NCBI RefSeq assembly: GCF_000346465.2
Contig: NC_034015.1
Location: 21,762,462-21,826,461 of the forward strand
Direction of reading: 5' to 3'
Length of the DNA: 64,000 nucleotides
Origin: Prunus persica
Taxonomy: Eukaryota; Streptophyta; Magnoliopsida; Rosales; Rosaceae
Of the stretch, positions 46,291 through 59,610 are shown in pieces. Both the position numbers and the translations under genes were made by a program. The notes under the pieces were generated by a model. That model did not search any database. It worked only from the letters and a program-made list of their open reading frames with translations, and was not told where the DNA came from. Position 1 is the stretch's first letter, and each line of letters starts with the position of its first letter.

Positions 46291-49200
46291 ATGGTGGCTA
46301 TTGTTGTGTCCCTGGCGTCTACGCTTATTGCTGTTACTTCACCTTCATATTCTTCCTCGTTCTTGACGAAATTACGGTCTTCCCCAAGTCTGCGACTTTC
46401 TTTAGCAGTTACACCCCTGTGTTCTCGCAGAGGGAAGCTCATGGCTCACACTCTTGCTCGGGCCACTCTCGGCCTCACTTTCCCTTCTGGCCTTGACGCC
46501 CCAAAGGTCTATTTCTCGTCGCTTTTCTTCAAATTTCAGTATATCTATGTTCGCCACTGAAAGATTGTCATTTTGATTGTTGTTTGGGGTTACTTTATGA
46601 AAATTGATTTTTGTTATGTGAGTTCGTGACTACTTAGAGCTGTTGATTGTTGTTCTTATTAGTTTTGATGAAATTTGATGGATTTGGTGGGCTTTTATAT
46701 CTGTAAAGTTTCGATCTCTGTATATGCGGGGATTATATTTTTTTTGTTTACTTGATTGATTTTATGAGATCAAAGCAGTAAATGATTGATTTTTGTTTTT
46801 GGATTTTTGATTTTGTTGTATGGATCAAGTAATTATTTGGCTGTTATGTTTTATAGATACATAATTCGTGTACAATTTGATTGATTATTATGGGTTAAAT
46901 TGAGCAAGAACTTAATTTCTGTTGAACTGAAATATCACTTGTGTGTTTGTGTCAATTCCTGAAGATCTCTTTCGCTGTAAAAGACATCGATGTAACGGAA
47001 TGGAAAGGAGACCTACTTGCAGTTGGCGTCACAGAGAAAGATTTGGCAAAAGATGAGAACTCCAAGTTTCAAAATTCAATCTTGAAGAATCTAGATTCCC
47101 GTTTGGGTGGTCTCTTGGCTGAAGCCTCTTCTGAGGAAGACTTCACAGGAAAGTCTGGCCAGTCAACAGTTGTAAGGCTTCCAGGTCTTGGGTCAAAGAG
47201 GATTGGCTTGTTTGGGCTTGGACAATCTGCTTCATCTACAGCAGCTTTCCGAGGTCTCGGGGAGGCTGCAGCAACAGCAGCAAAGGCTACTCAAGCAAGT
47301 GACCTTGCTATTGTGCTTGCCTCTTCCGAGGGGCTTTCTGCAAAATCTAACACAGCTTCTGCAATAGCATCTGGTACTTTGATCCATTATTCTTTTATTC
47401 TTAATTGGTATTTAGTTTTCTGATATGGTAATAGTTGTGCTAAACATGTTGAAATGGCTTTGACTTGTTGTAGGAACTGTGTTGGGGATTTATGAAGATA
47501 GTAGGTATAAATCAGAGTCAAAGAAATCAGCTCTAAAATCTGTGGACATTCTTGGTCTTGGAACTGGACCTGAAGTAGAGAAGAAGCTCAAGTATGCCGA
47601 AGATGTTACTTCTGGAATAATTTTTGGGAAAGAACTAGTTAACTCACCCGCCAATGTTCTTACACCTGGTTTGTATGATCTAATTTCTTGCAGTTGTTAT
47701 CCTTTAATGTCGCTTTTAGTTGTCAGGCACTTTTTGCATTTAGTTCATTAACCAAGAAAAAAAAATTCTGTATTCTCCTTAGTGTTGCCATTTTCCTGGC
47801 CTATACTTGTAGTTTCCCATTTTGTTTCATCCGTCCATGTTCATCGAGGTATTTCCTATTGTTGACTGTAAGTGATGATTATTGTGTCTCAGGGAAACTT
47901 GCTGAAGAGGCCTCAAAGATTGCTTCCACGTACAGTGATGTTCTATCTGCAAAAATATTAAATGAAGAGCAATGCAAAGAACTGAAAATGGGTTCTTATT
48001 TGGCTGTTGCTGCAGCCTCAGCAAATCCTCCACATTTTATTCACTTGATTTACAAACCCCCGGGTGGACCTGCTAAGGTCAAATTAGGGTTGGTTGGTAA
48101 AGGGCTGACCTTTGACAGGTGATTGCAGATTATTTAGAATGAACTTCTTGTACCTAGTTCTTTTTGCTCTTGCAAATATAGAGCAGCTTTGCTTTAGATG
48201 CCTGTAAATTTTCGTGGTTACAATGTGTCTGTGGTAACGGGAGTAATGACTGAGTTTAATGGTTCATATCATGGTTGTATGATGTCTTTTAATTATCCAA
48301 GAATAAAGTGTTAAGCCAGTCTTTGTACTCCTCTCATATTGCCTATACCATTTCCCTGAATGATTTATATTTCTCTCTTTCCTAATGCTATTGCTTCTCT
48401 CATTTCCATGTCACACTGATGGAAGTGAGTTGGTGTTCTTTTGAAATAAAAAATGACAATACTCTTTTCTATATATCAACGTGCTGACACTAGTCTTTTA
48501 TGGTTATTGATTTTATCTTTTTATGTTATCAGTGGTGGCTACAACATCAAGACAGGGCCTGGCTGTTCAATTGAACTCATGAAATTTGATATGGGAGGTT
48601 CCGCAGCTGTATTAGGTGCAGCAAAAGCCATTGGCCAAATCAAACCTCCTGGTGTAGAGGTGAGCCATTGTGTTTTCCATGTTTTGTTGTGGAGAAAGAT
48701 GCACGATTGACCCATTTGTGACTTTTTAATCCTCAGGTTTCAGTTTTTTAGTGATTGAATTGGTGATGTACACCAGTATGGATCAATAATGGATCTTGTG
48801 TATGCAGGTTCATTTCATTGTTGCAGCTTGTGAGAACATGATAAGTGGAACAGGTGTGAGGCCTGGAGACATTGTGACGGCATCAAATGGAAAGACAATT
48901 GAGGTATGGTTTTTGTGGTTGTCAGAAATGCACACCTTCTCAATGATGAGAGGTTAACTGACTAATTGGATCATAATTCTAAATGTGCTAAACATAACAT
49001 GAAGGAATATATTACACATTATCTTCAAGGTGAGTAAATATTTTTTCAATTGACAAGATGTCTAATAGGCTCATTGGATCTTAATTCTAAAAGTGCTCCA
49101 TAACATTAAGGATCATACATATATAATTTTGTGTACTAAGCTGTGCATCCATGTTCTTATAAACTAAAGTTCTATTTGCTTCAATTTCCGTCACAGGTCA

Positions 49201-50571
49201 ATAACACTGATGCTGAAGGTAGACTTACTCTGGCAGATGCATTGGTATATGCTTGTAACCAAGGTGTTGAGAAGGTATTACTGTGGTGATGCATCTTGGC
49301 TATGCATTTTGTATCTGTAATGTAGGTGTTAATTGTATCTTGTGTTAATTGGATTTAAAATTGTGAAATTCTAGCCAAAGTTAATTTTTTTACACTTTCC
49401 TAATGTTTGATATTGTTGAGGTTCCTTAATGTGCTCATTTGGCTTTACATAGGAAAAAGAGTTTAGCTTTTCACTGATTTTTCTTGCTGCAAATTAGGTG
49501 AATAATCTAATTTACTGACTAGGATTCACTATAGTAAAATGGTAGTTTTGTTATATTCCACATTTTTCATTTCATTCTGCATTATATGTGAATTTTGTAT
49601 TTGCGGCACATTGAATTTTATGAAGAGCACATATGCACGCTGCTCTTTGTAATTAATTTATCATTAGAATTGTTTGATGCCTACATGCTGCTTAGATGTA
49701 TAATACTGATTTCTGGTACTGCTAGTGCTAACACCATCATATTATGCAGATTGTTGACCTGGCAACCTTAACTGGTGCCTGTGTAGTTGCTCTTGGACCC
49801 TCAATAGCAGGTGTATGCCTATTCTTTGAAGCAGTGTTATATTATTGAATGAATCAGGAAAATGTGATGATGCTTAGAGTGGTCTTCTAAGTGATGCTTA
49901 TTGGAGTAAACTACGCATTAAAATGAAGTTAAATTGATAAAATAAATAAGATTCACATTACTGGTTCCGCACATAACAAGGTTTAAGCATCAAAGATTAT
50001 GTTTGCAATCTCTTGTATCATTGTCATGGGGGCCCTTTAATTTGTATTTAATATGTTAATACGCTTTGAAACTCTTCAACAACTTGATGGATTGCTAATT
50101 GTTTATGCGATGTTAAATCTTTTCCTTCTAGGTGTCTTTACACCTAGTGATGACCTGGCAAAAGAGGTATTTGCAGCTTCGGAGCTCAGTGGGGAGAAAT
50201 TTTGGAGGTTGCCATTGGAGGAGAGTTATTGGGAGTCGATGAAATCGGGAATAGCTGATATGGTCAACACGGGTGGTCGTCCAGGTGGTTCAATAAGTGC
50301 TGCTCTCTTCTTGAAACAGGTATATGATTTCATAATTTTATTGTCTCGGTTTGTGCCTGTTGTGTCACTTCCTTAGTTTGATCATGTTTGTGTTCTGTTG
50401 TGTCACTTCCTAATGATAACGTTTTCGACTATGCTTTTGTAGTTTGTTGATGAAAAGGTTGAGTGGATGCATATTGACATGGCTGGGCCTGTTTGGAGTG
50501 ACAAGAAGCGCACTGCTACAGGGTTTGGTGTTTCCACTCTGGTGGAGTGGGTTCTGAAAAACTCTGCTTAG
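46291..50571 (+). CDS. LAP: leucine aminopeptidase, M17 family, plastid-type
   Basis: A two-metal aminopeptidase, hexameric in the family, that trims N-terminal residues from peptides; plant members also act as chaperones and in stress. Exons 46291-46506, 46965-47373, 47474-47668, 47893-48118, 48533-48659, 48808-48903, 49197-49274, 49750-49810, 50132-50319 and 50443-50571 join to 574 aa. The metal site is complete: K343 and D348 in VGKGLTFD, D368 in MKFDMGG, and D428 and E430 in the M17 signature NTDAEGRL (426-433). The first 50 residues are rich in Ser, Leu, Thr and Arg with almost no acidic residues, like a chloroplast transit peptide. A second in-frame Met (M51, at 46441) could start a cytosolic form. 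AATAAA is at 50681-50686. Confidence 0.95.
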
Positions 50572-51703
50572 GTGGCTGAAGCCTGAAGCATCCATCGGGA
50601 GAAATATTACATCAGGATCACCAGCTGAGGGAACAGAGGCATTGTGATGGGGTTCCTTGGTGCCACAACTTCCGTTCATGAATAAAATGTGCAAAAAAAA
50701 AAAGGAAAGGTTATGGATCCAGGCATGATCTTTTTCCAGTTTTACTGAGATGGGTTGCAGCTCCTTGATATCTTTCTTGGAAGGGTGTATTTAATTTCAC
50801 GGACTGTATGATTATTTGTTTTCCTATCCCTAGAACACCCAAAAAAAAAAAAGAAGAAGAAAGCTTGGTGAGTAAAGATGTAATTTATTCCCCTTATCCT
50901 AGAATAAAAATGAAAAGAAGTGCTCTTGGTTACTTTTTGAAAGACAAGTTTTATTCCTGGACCATGATATTTGGTATAAAGCAGATCTCACGCCACTGCT
51001 AAAATAATGCATGTGTGCGGAAGTGTTGTGGGGGATTCTCATCGTCCAAATGTCTCCCATCAACAACATATTGCTTTACAAAGTACAATGAAAATGAAAT
51101 TATAGCGTTCTTATTTTTCTAAGCAAAGCCTAAAAAAGATGAGACTTAAAACTCTCGTCCTAAATATGTGTAAGGTAAATTACTTACTAAGTTGCCATTG
51201 AAATGAAACTTAGAAGTCTGTGTTTTCCGAAACCTTATTAAAAGGAAAACTCCAACGTTTATCAAACTTTGCTCAATTTCAAATCTGCCATAATTTTTTT
51301 TTCCGGATATAATTATAAACCCATAAAAAAATTGGAAAAATAATTAATTAACCATGACTTGCTACTGGTTTGCTAGTTACTGAGCTGTACACGTGGTAGC
51401 AGGCGTCGTGTTTTATGACCTGGTTACCAGCGGTCAAAACCCACTTTAAAACATTTGACAAAATCCTCTCGGTTCAGACATAATTGAATCTCTCTCTCTC
51501 TCTCTGCTTCTTTTGCATTTTAATATTTGAGCTGCGTCATATCTTTCTCTGTTCGCAGAATCTGCTCCCTGAGCTCACAAGAATGGAATAGACCACCTAA
51601 ACCTGCTAGCTTTCTTCTTTGTGGAAGTGGAAGTGGAACAATATTGTAGTGATCATGTAGGACACACAAGGGGCAGGCAGATATTTGCACCAGAAGGAAC
51701 AAA
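50572..51703. other. intergenic region before the EEP-fold gene
   Basis: Begins with the aminopeptidase 3' untranslated sequence and ends with the EEP gene promoter and leader, which has a (CT)n tract at about 51488-51507. Nothing else is recognisable. Confidence 0.5.
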
Positions 51704-54432
51704 ATGAGTGTTTCTTTGACTGTGATGACCTTCAATCTTCATGAAGATCAGACGGAAGATAGTCCTTACTCATGGGAAAAGAGAAGGGATTTGTGTATAA
51801 GCGTCATTACTAGTTATTCTCCAATGATTCTATGTACCCAACAAGGTATCTTTGCCTCTGCTTTCATAGCTGCTGTTTGCGTATGGATCGTACTTTGTCG
51901 TTGTGATTTGCTTGGATTGGTCATCTGGGTCTCTTTTCATTTGTGCTTTGGAGGCGGGTTTTTGTTCTTTTAGGAGTTAGCTTAGTTTCACAGTTGAGAC
52001 ATGAGTTATCTTATGTGGGTTGAAGGCTTCTTATTTTACTTGGTCATGTTCATTCTTTCGCAGGATGATTGAATTGGGGAATATAATTGGTGTCTTGGAT
52101 TACGTTTTTAATTGTTCAAAATGCCTGATTATTATACTGTAATTTAGATGTTAATATAATATTTGGTATGTTTCTTGCTTCTGAATGTTTTTTGTATCGG
52201 TTTCTGTTTCAGGAGTTAAATCACAATTGGATTATCTTCGCCAGTGTTTGCCAGGTAACTTGCTCTCCAATAAGTTAAATTTTCATTTCCTTAAGTTAGC
52301 ATCGGTATTGTTTTTTTTTTCATATGGCTGAGGAACGGGGGGTTTAGCCCTGCGCTTTAATGCAGTGTTTAAAAAATGACCAGATGACCGAACATTTTAC
52401 TGCTGGCTTTCTTGAATGCATGCTTCAATTGATTGTTTCTTCTGGAGAGTGGTTCATAAGGCCTAAAGGTCATGTTTCTTTTTGCTTAATTAGGAAAAGG
52501 ATTGCAATTTTTTTTTTTGGGTGAAGCTTCGCCTTATTTCACATTTATATAATGACCTCTTTCTTGACAGTTTGACAAGAGAGCGTTATTATTTATGTAT
52601 TCTATGCACACACATAACGGTGTCAGCCAGTTTGTTTACTTATAACTTAACCATGCATAAAATGAAAAATGCTCGTCATTGTTTGTTCTATATTGTGTTG
52701 TTCATGTTCTCACAAACAAGATTATTTCAGTGTTTCATACTCATCCATTTTCAAGAACGGTTTGCTGGCATCCATTTGTCATTATCCGATCTCTCCTCAT
52801 CGTTATCCTAAGCCTGAATTTTCCACTTCTGATTGGACTTTTGAATCTTATTCGATAGGTTATGATCAATTTGGAATATCAAGAAAAGGACCTGAAGACA
52901 CTTCTGATGAACATTGCACCATCTTCTATGACAAGGAGAAGGTATAATTCCTTTTCTTGCGAGCTAGAATAACTTTCTACTGTTTTCATTTGTCAGAATA
53001 ATTTGCAAAGTGGGACCTCTTTATGCCATTCCTTTATAAATTGAAGGTGGAGCTGCTTGAAGGTGGAACATTTTGGTTGTCTGAATCACCTTCTGTGCCT
53101 GGAAGCATGTCATGGGGCTCCGTAGTTCCATGTATTGCAACATGGGTGATATCCTTACCATATTACTTTCTCAAACTTTAATAATCTTCACTAAGTGCTT
53201 TAACCTTTCTATGGAAGAGTGCTATATCATTTGTTTTCTTGACATGATGTCCACACATTTCAACTGAAAGGAGTTGAGCCACCTGGGTTTTCATTCCAGA
53301 TAGTAAATACAAACATGGATGAGTTCAGTCCTCGTGCCCGTAGGCGAAGTGCTTTGCTCACATGGCAGCACATCGCATCCTTACCACCTAGCCTGCCAGT
53401 TGTATATTGTGGAGGATTCAACACACAAAAGGAATCAACAGCCGGGCGATTTCTTTTGGGGAGATCAAGGTTCCGTTAACATGAGGATATTCAACTGTTT
53501 CTATATGCACCAGCTGTTAATTCCATATTTATTACAAGTTGCCATTTAAAATAATAATTAAGAGCCCATATGCATAGGAAACTGAAGAGTGTAAAGTAAA
53601 CCATAAAAAAATAAAGGTTAGGGATTATGGAAAACAGATATGACACTTTGATGCTTTTGTGAGCTGCCATATTTTTGAAAGGAGCATACTTCATTTGCTA
53701 CTCTAGTTAAAGTAGTACTTCATCATGGCAGAAATCTTAAGACACCTCATTCTATTGTCCTCTTTCTGATCCCCTCTCACTGTTGCAAACCCACTAGACC
53801 CGTTTTGTTTTTTAACCCCTGGCTTTATGTTTGGTGGATATGATTTTCATTAAGAATTGGTAGTACCGAATTCATCCTACTTAGATATATTGTGAGAAAA
53901 ATTTATATGCTAGTCTCTTTCTGGTAGGAAACTCACCAGATAACTGGTGGCTTTTGTCTAAAATCTTTGTTCTTCTTTAGTAATTCTTTCTCTTGGCTTG
54001 CCTGCAGAGAGCACGGTGCAGTTGGGGATATGAGGGATACATGGCCTAATGCCCGTGTGAGGAAAAATGTCTCTCTTATTCGCACTTTTCATGGATTTAA
54101 AGGTACCTACTACGCGACTAGTACTCTCAATGCTGCTCATTGAGCATGACCTAACTCTGTAGCACGTGATGCTATCAGGTGACAAACAAGGAGCTCTTGA
54201 ATTCCTCAAGTTGATTTTCAGAGCCCTCTGCCTTTGTTGGGATCGCCAAACACAGGATCTGCACATAGATTGGATTCTTTTTAGAGGTAGATCTCTTATT
54301 CCTGTTCTGTGTGAAGTGGTGAATGATAACATTGATGGATATTATCCATCCTCCCACTATCCCATATTTGCTGAGTTTCTGCTTCCTCGTACTGTGAGAG
54401 TGCTTGACCCACCTGCTCGTGAAGAAATTTGA
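51704..54432 (+). CDS. endonuclease/exonuclease/phosphatase-fold protein, likely catalytically altered
   Basis: A member of the EEP (DNase I-like) fold family, similar to a plant protein annotated in Arabidopsis as an EEP family protein. Exons 51704-51845, 52213-52254, 52859-52941, 53047-53148, 53255-53469, 54008-54102 and 54179-54432 join in frame to 310 aa. The fold's landmarks are visible: VMTFNLHED near the start, NTNMDEFSPRARRRSA in the middle, VVYCGGFN at about 172-179, HIDWILF and SSHYPIF near the end. Several catalytic positions differ from active enzymes: QE is QQ (Q47), NTH is NTN, GDFN is GGFN (G177) and SDH is SSH. It therefore looks like a pseudoenzyme or a protein with another role. 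Intron 4 looks like a U12-type AT-AC intron. No EF-hand is visible. Confidence 0.85.
53149..53254 (+). other. U12-type AT-AC intron in the EEP gene
   Basis: The intron begins ATATCCTT, the exact consensus of AT-AC U12 donors, and ends with CCAC. TTTCTTGAC, one mismatch from the branch consensus TTCCTTRAC, places the branch A at 53242, 12 nt before the intron end. This join gives ATWVTFQLKGVEPPG in frame. I found no GT-AG pair that keeps both this conserved block and the frame. Confidence 0.8.
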
Positions 54433-55648
54433 TATGCATCTGTTTTGAACCACCACCTCCCTATTTTTCTGCTCTGAGCATTGAAGATCTTGTTCATAAT
54501 TGATGGGATTTAAATAGTGTTATTCTGTGTACAATTTTTTCAACTTTTAATTGTTATACAGTCTACAGAGATCTTCAATTTCCTCTAAGGTGCATCAAAA
54601 GAGGTTGTGGATGTAATTTCATTTTCATTTTCAAGTGTATGACCTTACGTACTATCGCTTTTACCCTCGAGTTTAATAGAGTGGAATTTGATTTACTCCT
54701 AGTGGAGTCTTCTTTCTAAGCCTTTGTAAATGCTCATTGAACAATTCTTTTGGAAATGCCCTTGTGCCGCACTATGAATTGTTTGGACAGTGAGAAAATT
54801 CCCCCTCTTCGTTTTCGTTTAATGAAAAAAGCAAAGAAGTTTATTGCGGTGGTTAAAATTAAGCAGGGTTAGTACCTGATATTTTACATTTCAAGCAAAA
54901 GATCAGGTCAAGGTTGGTTCTTGCTTTTGGCTTCATCAAATTACATTATCAAAAGTTAAAACCATTAACAAAGCAACGTAGAATTTTAGGTTTTCATACA
55001 GAAACTTATACGCTTTGTTTACAAAAGAAGCAAAAATGAAAACTACAGAAGCTCCAAGGAGGTCAGAGTCTACTATTTAGGATTTATATTCGAAACATAG
55101 CGAATTATCAGTGAAATATGATAATAAAAATTAAACTTAAACAAAGTCTTTTTTTGAAATGCCAATGATGTTAAAGAGTAGGGAATCAAACACAAAAAGT
55201 CAGCGCAGAACGACTTGAGTTACAAGAACTCAAACCAATGATTTTTTTGCCAACACTCAAAGTGCATCGTTTTAATTCACAAGCAATATGCAAAGAATAG
55301 AACTTTGACTAGGAGAGAGAGATAAGCACGTTGTTTATGAGAAAACTTGTAATCACCGTCAGTCCGTCAGTCCGTCTGTGAAGTCCAAGCCAATCTCCAC
55401 CGCACATCAGAGCCACGCAACAGATCCAACGGCGATAACGAGATTTCAAATGGTCAGCCTCGTCTTGTAAATCCCCCAATTCCCAACCCAACCATTTGGA
55501 GCGCTGTCTCGTTCTTCTCGTGTTTTATAAGTAACAAAAAACCAACCACTGGGTGATACATTGATACAATCACACCAGCATACAGAGTCCCAGAGTCGGA
55601 GAGAGAGAAAGAAAGTGCAAGTGGATCTAGATCTTGTGCGAAGAAGCC
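54433..55648. other. intergenic region between EEP and TM9SF genes
   Basis: 3' untranslated sequence of the EEP gene followed by AT-rich spacer and the TM9SF promoter. A small tandem GTCAGTCC repeat is at about 55358-55375, and a TATA-like TTTATAAG lies near 55524. No gene or RNA is recognisable. Confidence 0.5.
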
Positions 55649-58600
55649 ATGGCGAGAGGACCTCTCGCTTTTCAGCTATGGATCTCTGTGTGTCTTTTGC
55701 TCTTCTTTCGTGCTCGCTGCTTCTATCTCCCTGGTGTTGCCCCTCAAGATTTTCAAAATGTAAGAATCTTTAACTCTCTATTTGTAATGAACCTCTGTGT
55801 TTAATTAAATATATACCATGATGGTTTTTGGCGCTTGTTTCTTAGTTACACTCGGATCCGTTTGAAGTTAAACATTTGGGTGTTTACATTTTCGGGTCAT
55901 TTCGTGAAACCTTTTATAAATCTGCGATTTTATGACGCTGTTCATTGAGATCTAAGTTCAATTTGCTGCTTTTCTGTATGTTTTTGGCTTGGAACGTTGT
56001 TAATCTCTGTTGGTTTCTTATATTGCGTGAACTTTAGATTGACATATATGTTTTCGATTACAGCAATGCCAATATATAGATGCACATTTATAAGTACAGT
56101 CCTAATTTGTCAAAATTTTATTTTTCTGATTCGTTTAGTAAGTCTCAGAGCTTGTCTTGTTATCCAAATGATAAAGGATATGCAATATTTGAGGAAAATA
56201 GAACGCTATGATGTGTTGAATAGCTTTGATAAACTGAAATATTTTCTCAATTTTGCAATTGGAAAAGAAACGATAGAGTATGGATATTAGTAACGAATAA
56301 AAGCGTTTGAAAGGAATCATTCAATGGACTTCCTTTTGTGTGATAGTAAGGAATTATGCTCACCTAGGATGACCACTGACTCTGGTGACCTGAAATTGTA
56401 TGGATTATGTTAATCTACAATTGTATTCATGCTGTTCGGACCTTCATATGTGCAGGGAGATCCATTGAATCCGAAAGTGAACAAAGTGACATCTACAAAA
56501 ACTCAACTTCCTTATTCATACTATTCCCTCCCATACTGTCGTCCAGAGCATATAGTTGACAGTGCAGAGAATCTTGGGGAAGTTCTTCGTGGTGATCGTA
56601 TTGAAAACTCTCCTTACGAGGTAAAGTAGCTTTTAAAGAGTATTACTGTTATGCTTGTGTTGTCCTTCACTTTGGTTATTGACCTGCTAAGAATTTTATT
56701 TTATTTCTTGTTGCAGTTCAAAATGAGAGAACCCCAGATGTGCAATGTTGTATGTCATGTAACTCTTAATGCAAAAACTGCAAAGGAATTTAAGGAAAAG
56801 ATAGATGATGAGTATCGGGTGAACATGTGAGGCACTAATTATGAAGATTATACATATGATGGTCCTCTGTGATAAAAAGTTGACTTCATTCTGATATTTT
56901 TTGTCAAATGACAGGATTCTGGATAATCTCCCTCTGGTTGTTCCTGTACCAAGGCCTGATCAGGAAAATTCCTTAGTGTATCAACATGGCTTTCATGTTG
57001 GTCTCAGAGGGCAATATGCTGGGGTAGCTGTTGGACCAATTAGCGTTCTATATATGATCTTAATTCTTTTGGTGATGTTCTTATAGAAGAGTTCTGATTT
57101 TTTCCTTTTTTTTTTCCTTAAAACATGTACAGAACAAGGATGAAAAGCATTTTATCAACAATCACTTAACATTTACAGTCAAGTATCATAAAGATCCAAT
57201 GACAGAATCTGCCAGGATTGTGGGATTTGAGGTGAAACCATTCAGGTATGTATTTATGATTCTTTTCTATCATAGTCTAATTAGTTTGTTCTATTTTTTC
57301 TCTGCAATGCAAGTTCATACCTGTGTGATGATAGTGAATATTGATGAATGCAGTGTTAAGCATGAATATGAAGGTGAGTGGAGTAAGAAGACACGATTAA
57401 CAACTTGTGATCCCCATGCAAAGCGCACAGTTACCAGCTCTGAATCTCCTCAGGAGGTTGAAGATAAAAAGGAAATTATATTCACCTACGATGTTGAGTT
57501 CCAGGTTGGTGACCTTGCCCATCCCTAAGAAAAGACTTCTTTGTTTGCCTTTTTGAGTTGGGTTTCAGAGATTGCCCCTCTTTGATATTTTTGCCTTTTA
57601 TTTAACCTTGTAGGAGAGCGATGTGAAGTGGGCATCTCGGTGGGACACATATCTTCTGATGGCTGATGATCAAATCCACTGGTTTTCAATTGTTAATTCT
57701 TTGATGATTGTTCTTTTCCTATCGGGCATGGTGGCTATGATCATGTTGCGGACACTTTACCGGGATATTTCCAAGTACAACCAACTAGAGACCCAAGAAG
57801 AAGCCCAAGAGGAGACGGGATGGAAACTGGTTCATGGTGATGTATTCAGACCTCCATCAAACTCAGATCTACTGTGTGTGTATGTTGGGACAGGTGTGCA
57901 GTTCTTTGGGATGATTCTTGTCACCATGCTCTTTGCAGTCCTTGGATTTCTATCCCCTTCAAACCGAGGTGGGTTGATGACTGTCATGCTCCTCCTCTGG
58001 GTCTTTATGGGTCTCTTTGCTGGGTACTCTTCAGCCCGTCTCTATAAGATGTTTAAGGGAACAGAATGGAAGAAAATCACTCTCAAAACAGCTTTCATGT
58101 TTCCTGCAACTGTCTTTGCCATTTTCTTTGTCTTAAATGCTCTTATCTGGGGAGAGAAATCCTCTGGGGCAGTGCCATTTGGAACCATGTTTGCTCTGGT
58201 ATTCTTGTGGTTTGGCATTTCAGTTCCACTTATATTCGTTGGTGCATATGTGGGATTTAGGAAGCCAGCAATTGAGGATCCTGTGAAAACCAACAAGATC
58301 CCTAGGCAGGTCCCGGAACAGGCATGGTACATGAATTCAGCCTTCTCTATCCTAATTGGAGGCATACTCCCATTTGGGGCCGTCTTTATTGAGCTCTTCT
58401 TCATCCTTACATCGATCTGGTTGCATCAATTCTATTACATATTTGGGTTCCTTTTCATCGTCTTCATTATCCTCATCATCACTTGTGCTGAGATCACAAT
58501 TGTGCTATGCTACTTCCAGCTGTGCAGTGAAGACTACCTATGGTGGTGGAGGTCATATTTGACCTCAGGCTCCTCCGCACTCTACCTTTTTCTCTATGCT

Positions 58601-58771
58601 GCCTTCTACTTCTTCACTAAGCTTGACATTAAGAAGCCAGTATCTGGAGCCTTATATTTTGGGTATATGCTGATTGCTTCTTATTCTTTCTTTGTGCTGA
58701 CTGGTACTATCGGTTTCTATGCATGCTTCTGGTTTACTAGGCTCATCTATTCATCAGTGAAGATCGACTGA
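55649..58771 (+). CDS. transmembrane 9 superfamily member (nonaspanin, EMP70)
   Basis: TM9SF proteins are endosome/Golgi multispanning proteins involved in sorting and in cell adhesion or copper homeostasis in other organisms. Exons 55649-55759, 56456-56620, 56717-56826, 56915-57023, 57133-57245, 57354-57504 and 57614-58771 join in frame to 638 aa. A signal peptide (about 1-24, [15 protein letters not shown]) precedes a lumenal domain of about 240 residues with conserved YYSLPYCRP and [12 protein letters not shown]. Nine hydrophobic segments follow, all in the single large last exon. The C-terminus is SSVKID; the KXD-type ending is the known Golgi-retention signal of plant TM9SF proteins. It resembles the Arabidopsis TMN7/8/9 group, but I cannot tell which member. 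Confidence 0.95.
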
Positions 58772-59610
58772 TTAGTAGTCCTACTATGAATGAAACGGTT
58801 CATTTGTTCTGCACGAGTAAGCACGGAATTCACCTTGATGGTACTTGTAGAATGTCCTCGTGGAGCTACCAACTGGGTTCAATTTTGAATCTTGAGTCAT
58901 AGAAATTCTTATTCTTAGCCTTTCTCTATACAGGTTCTTTGTCAGTTGTAGTTCTTTTTGTTTATTTGTTCTTTATCATGTCTTATTTCTGTTCCATACG
59001 GTAACACTTGAGAGAATTGTCAATCTTCCTGTCGTGAATGGCTCAATGCCTATTCTAGGAATGAAAATGGAATTCCTGTTGTACCTAACACTGCTACTGC
59101 TTCATTTGTTCTTTGTCGTGTCAAATATATCTTTGGAGATCTGAGGCCTACAGTGGCTAGTGGGTGCGTGAAGGCTTTTCAGCCATTGATATGGGCCCAC
59201 GCTCATCAATGGTTGAGAATGCTCCACGGATGGCATTGGCAGCATTCTCCTTAAGAGATTTAGCTAATTTGTTTTGTGAAAAAAGAATAAAGTACAATTC
59301 CCTGACTAGTTTATTTCGGTTCTTTAAATATGAAATCGTAAACAACTTCCTGCACAAAGAAAAAATTTGCAAGCAATTTCAGGCATTCTGTAGGTTTTTC
59401 AACGTATCTGTGTCAAATGATAATAATAAGGTAACACTTTAAAAAAAAAAACAAAAACAAAAAAAAAACATTCGCTCAATGGAAAACAAGTATGAAACAT
59501 CAGTTTTAACATTCTTCACGTTTCCAGCTGGAATTTGTGTATAATACATTGTTTCTGACCACCTAGAAAATAGAAACTAATCAGTTGAACGAGTCATAAT
59601 ATATTACAAA
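58772..59610. other. convergent intergenic region between TM9SF and CNGC genes
   Basis: Holds the 3' untranslated sequences of the TM9SF (plus) and channel (minus) genes. An A-rich run is at about 59441-59470. The short open frames here have no recognisable domain. Confidence 0.5.
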
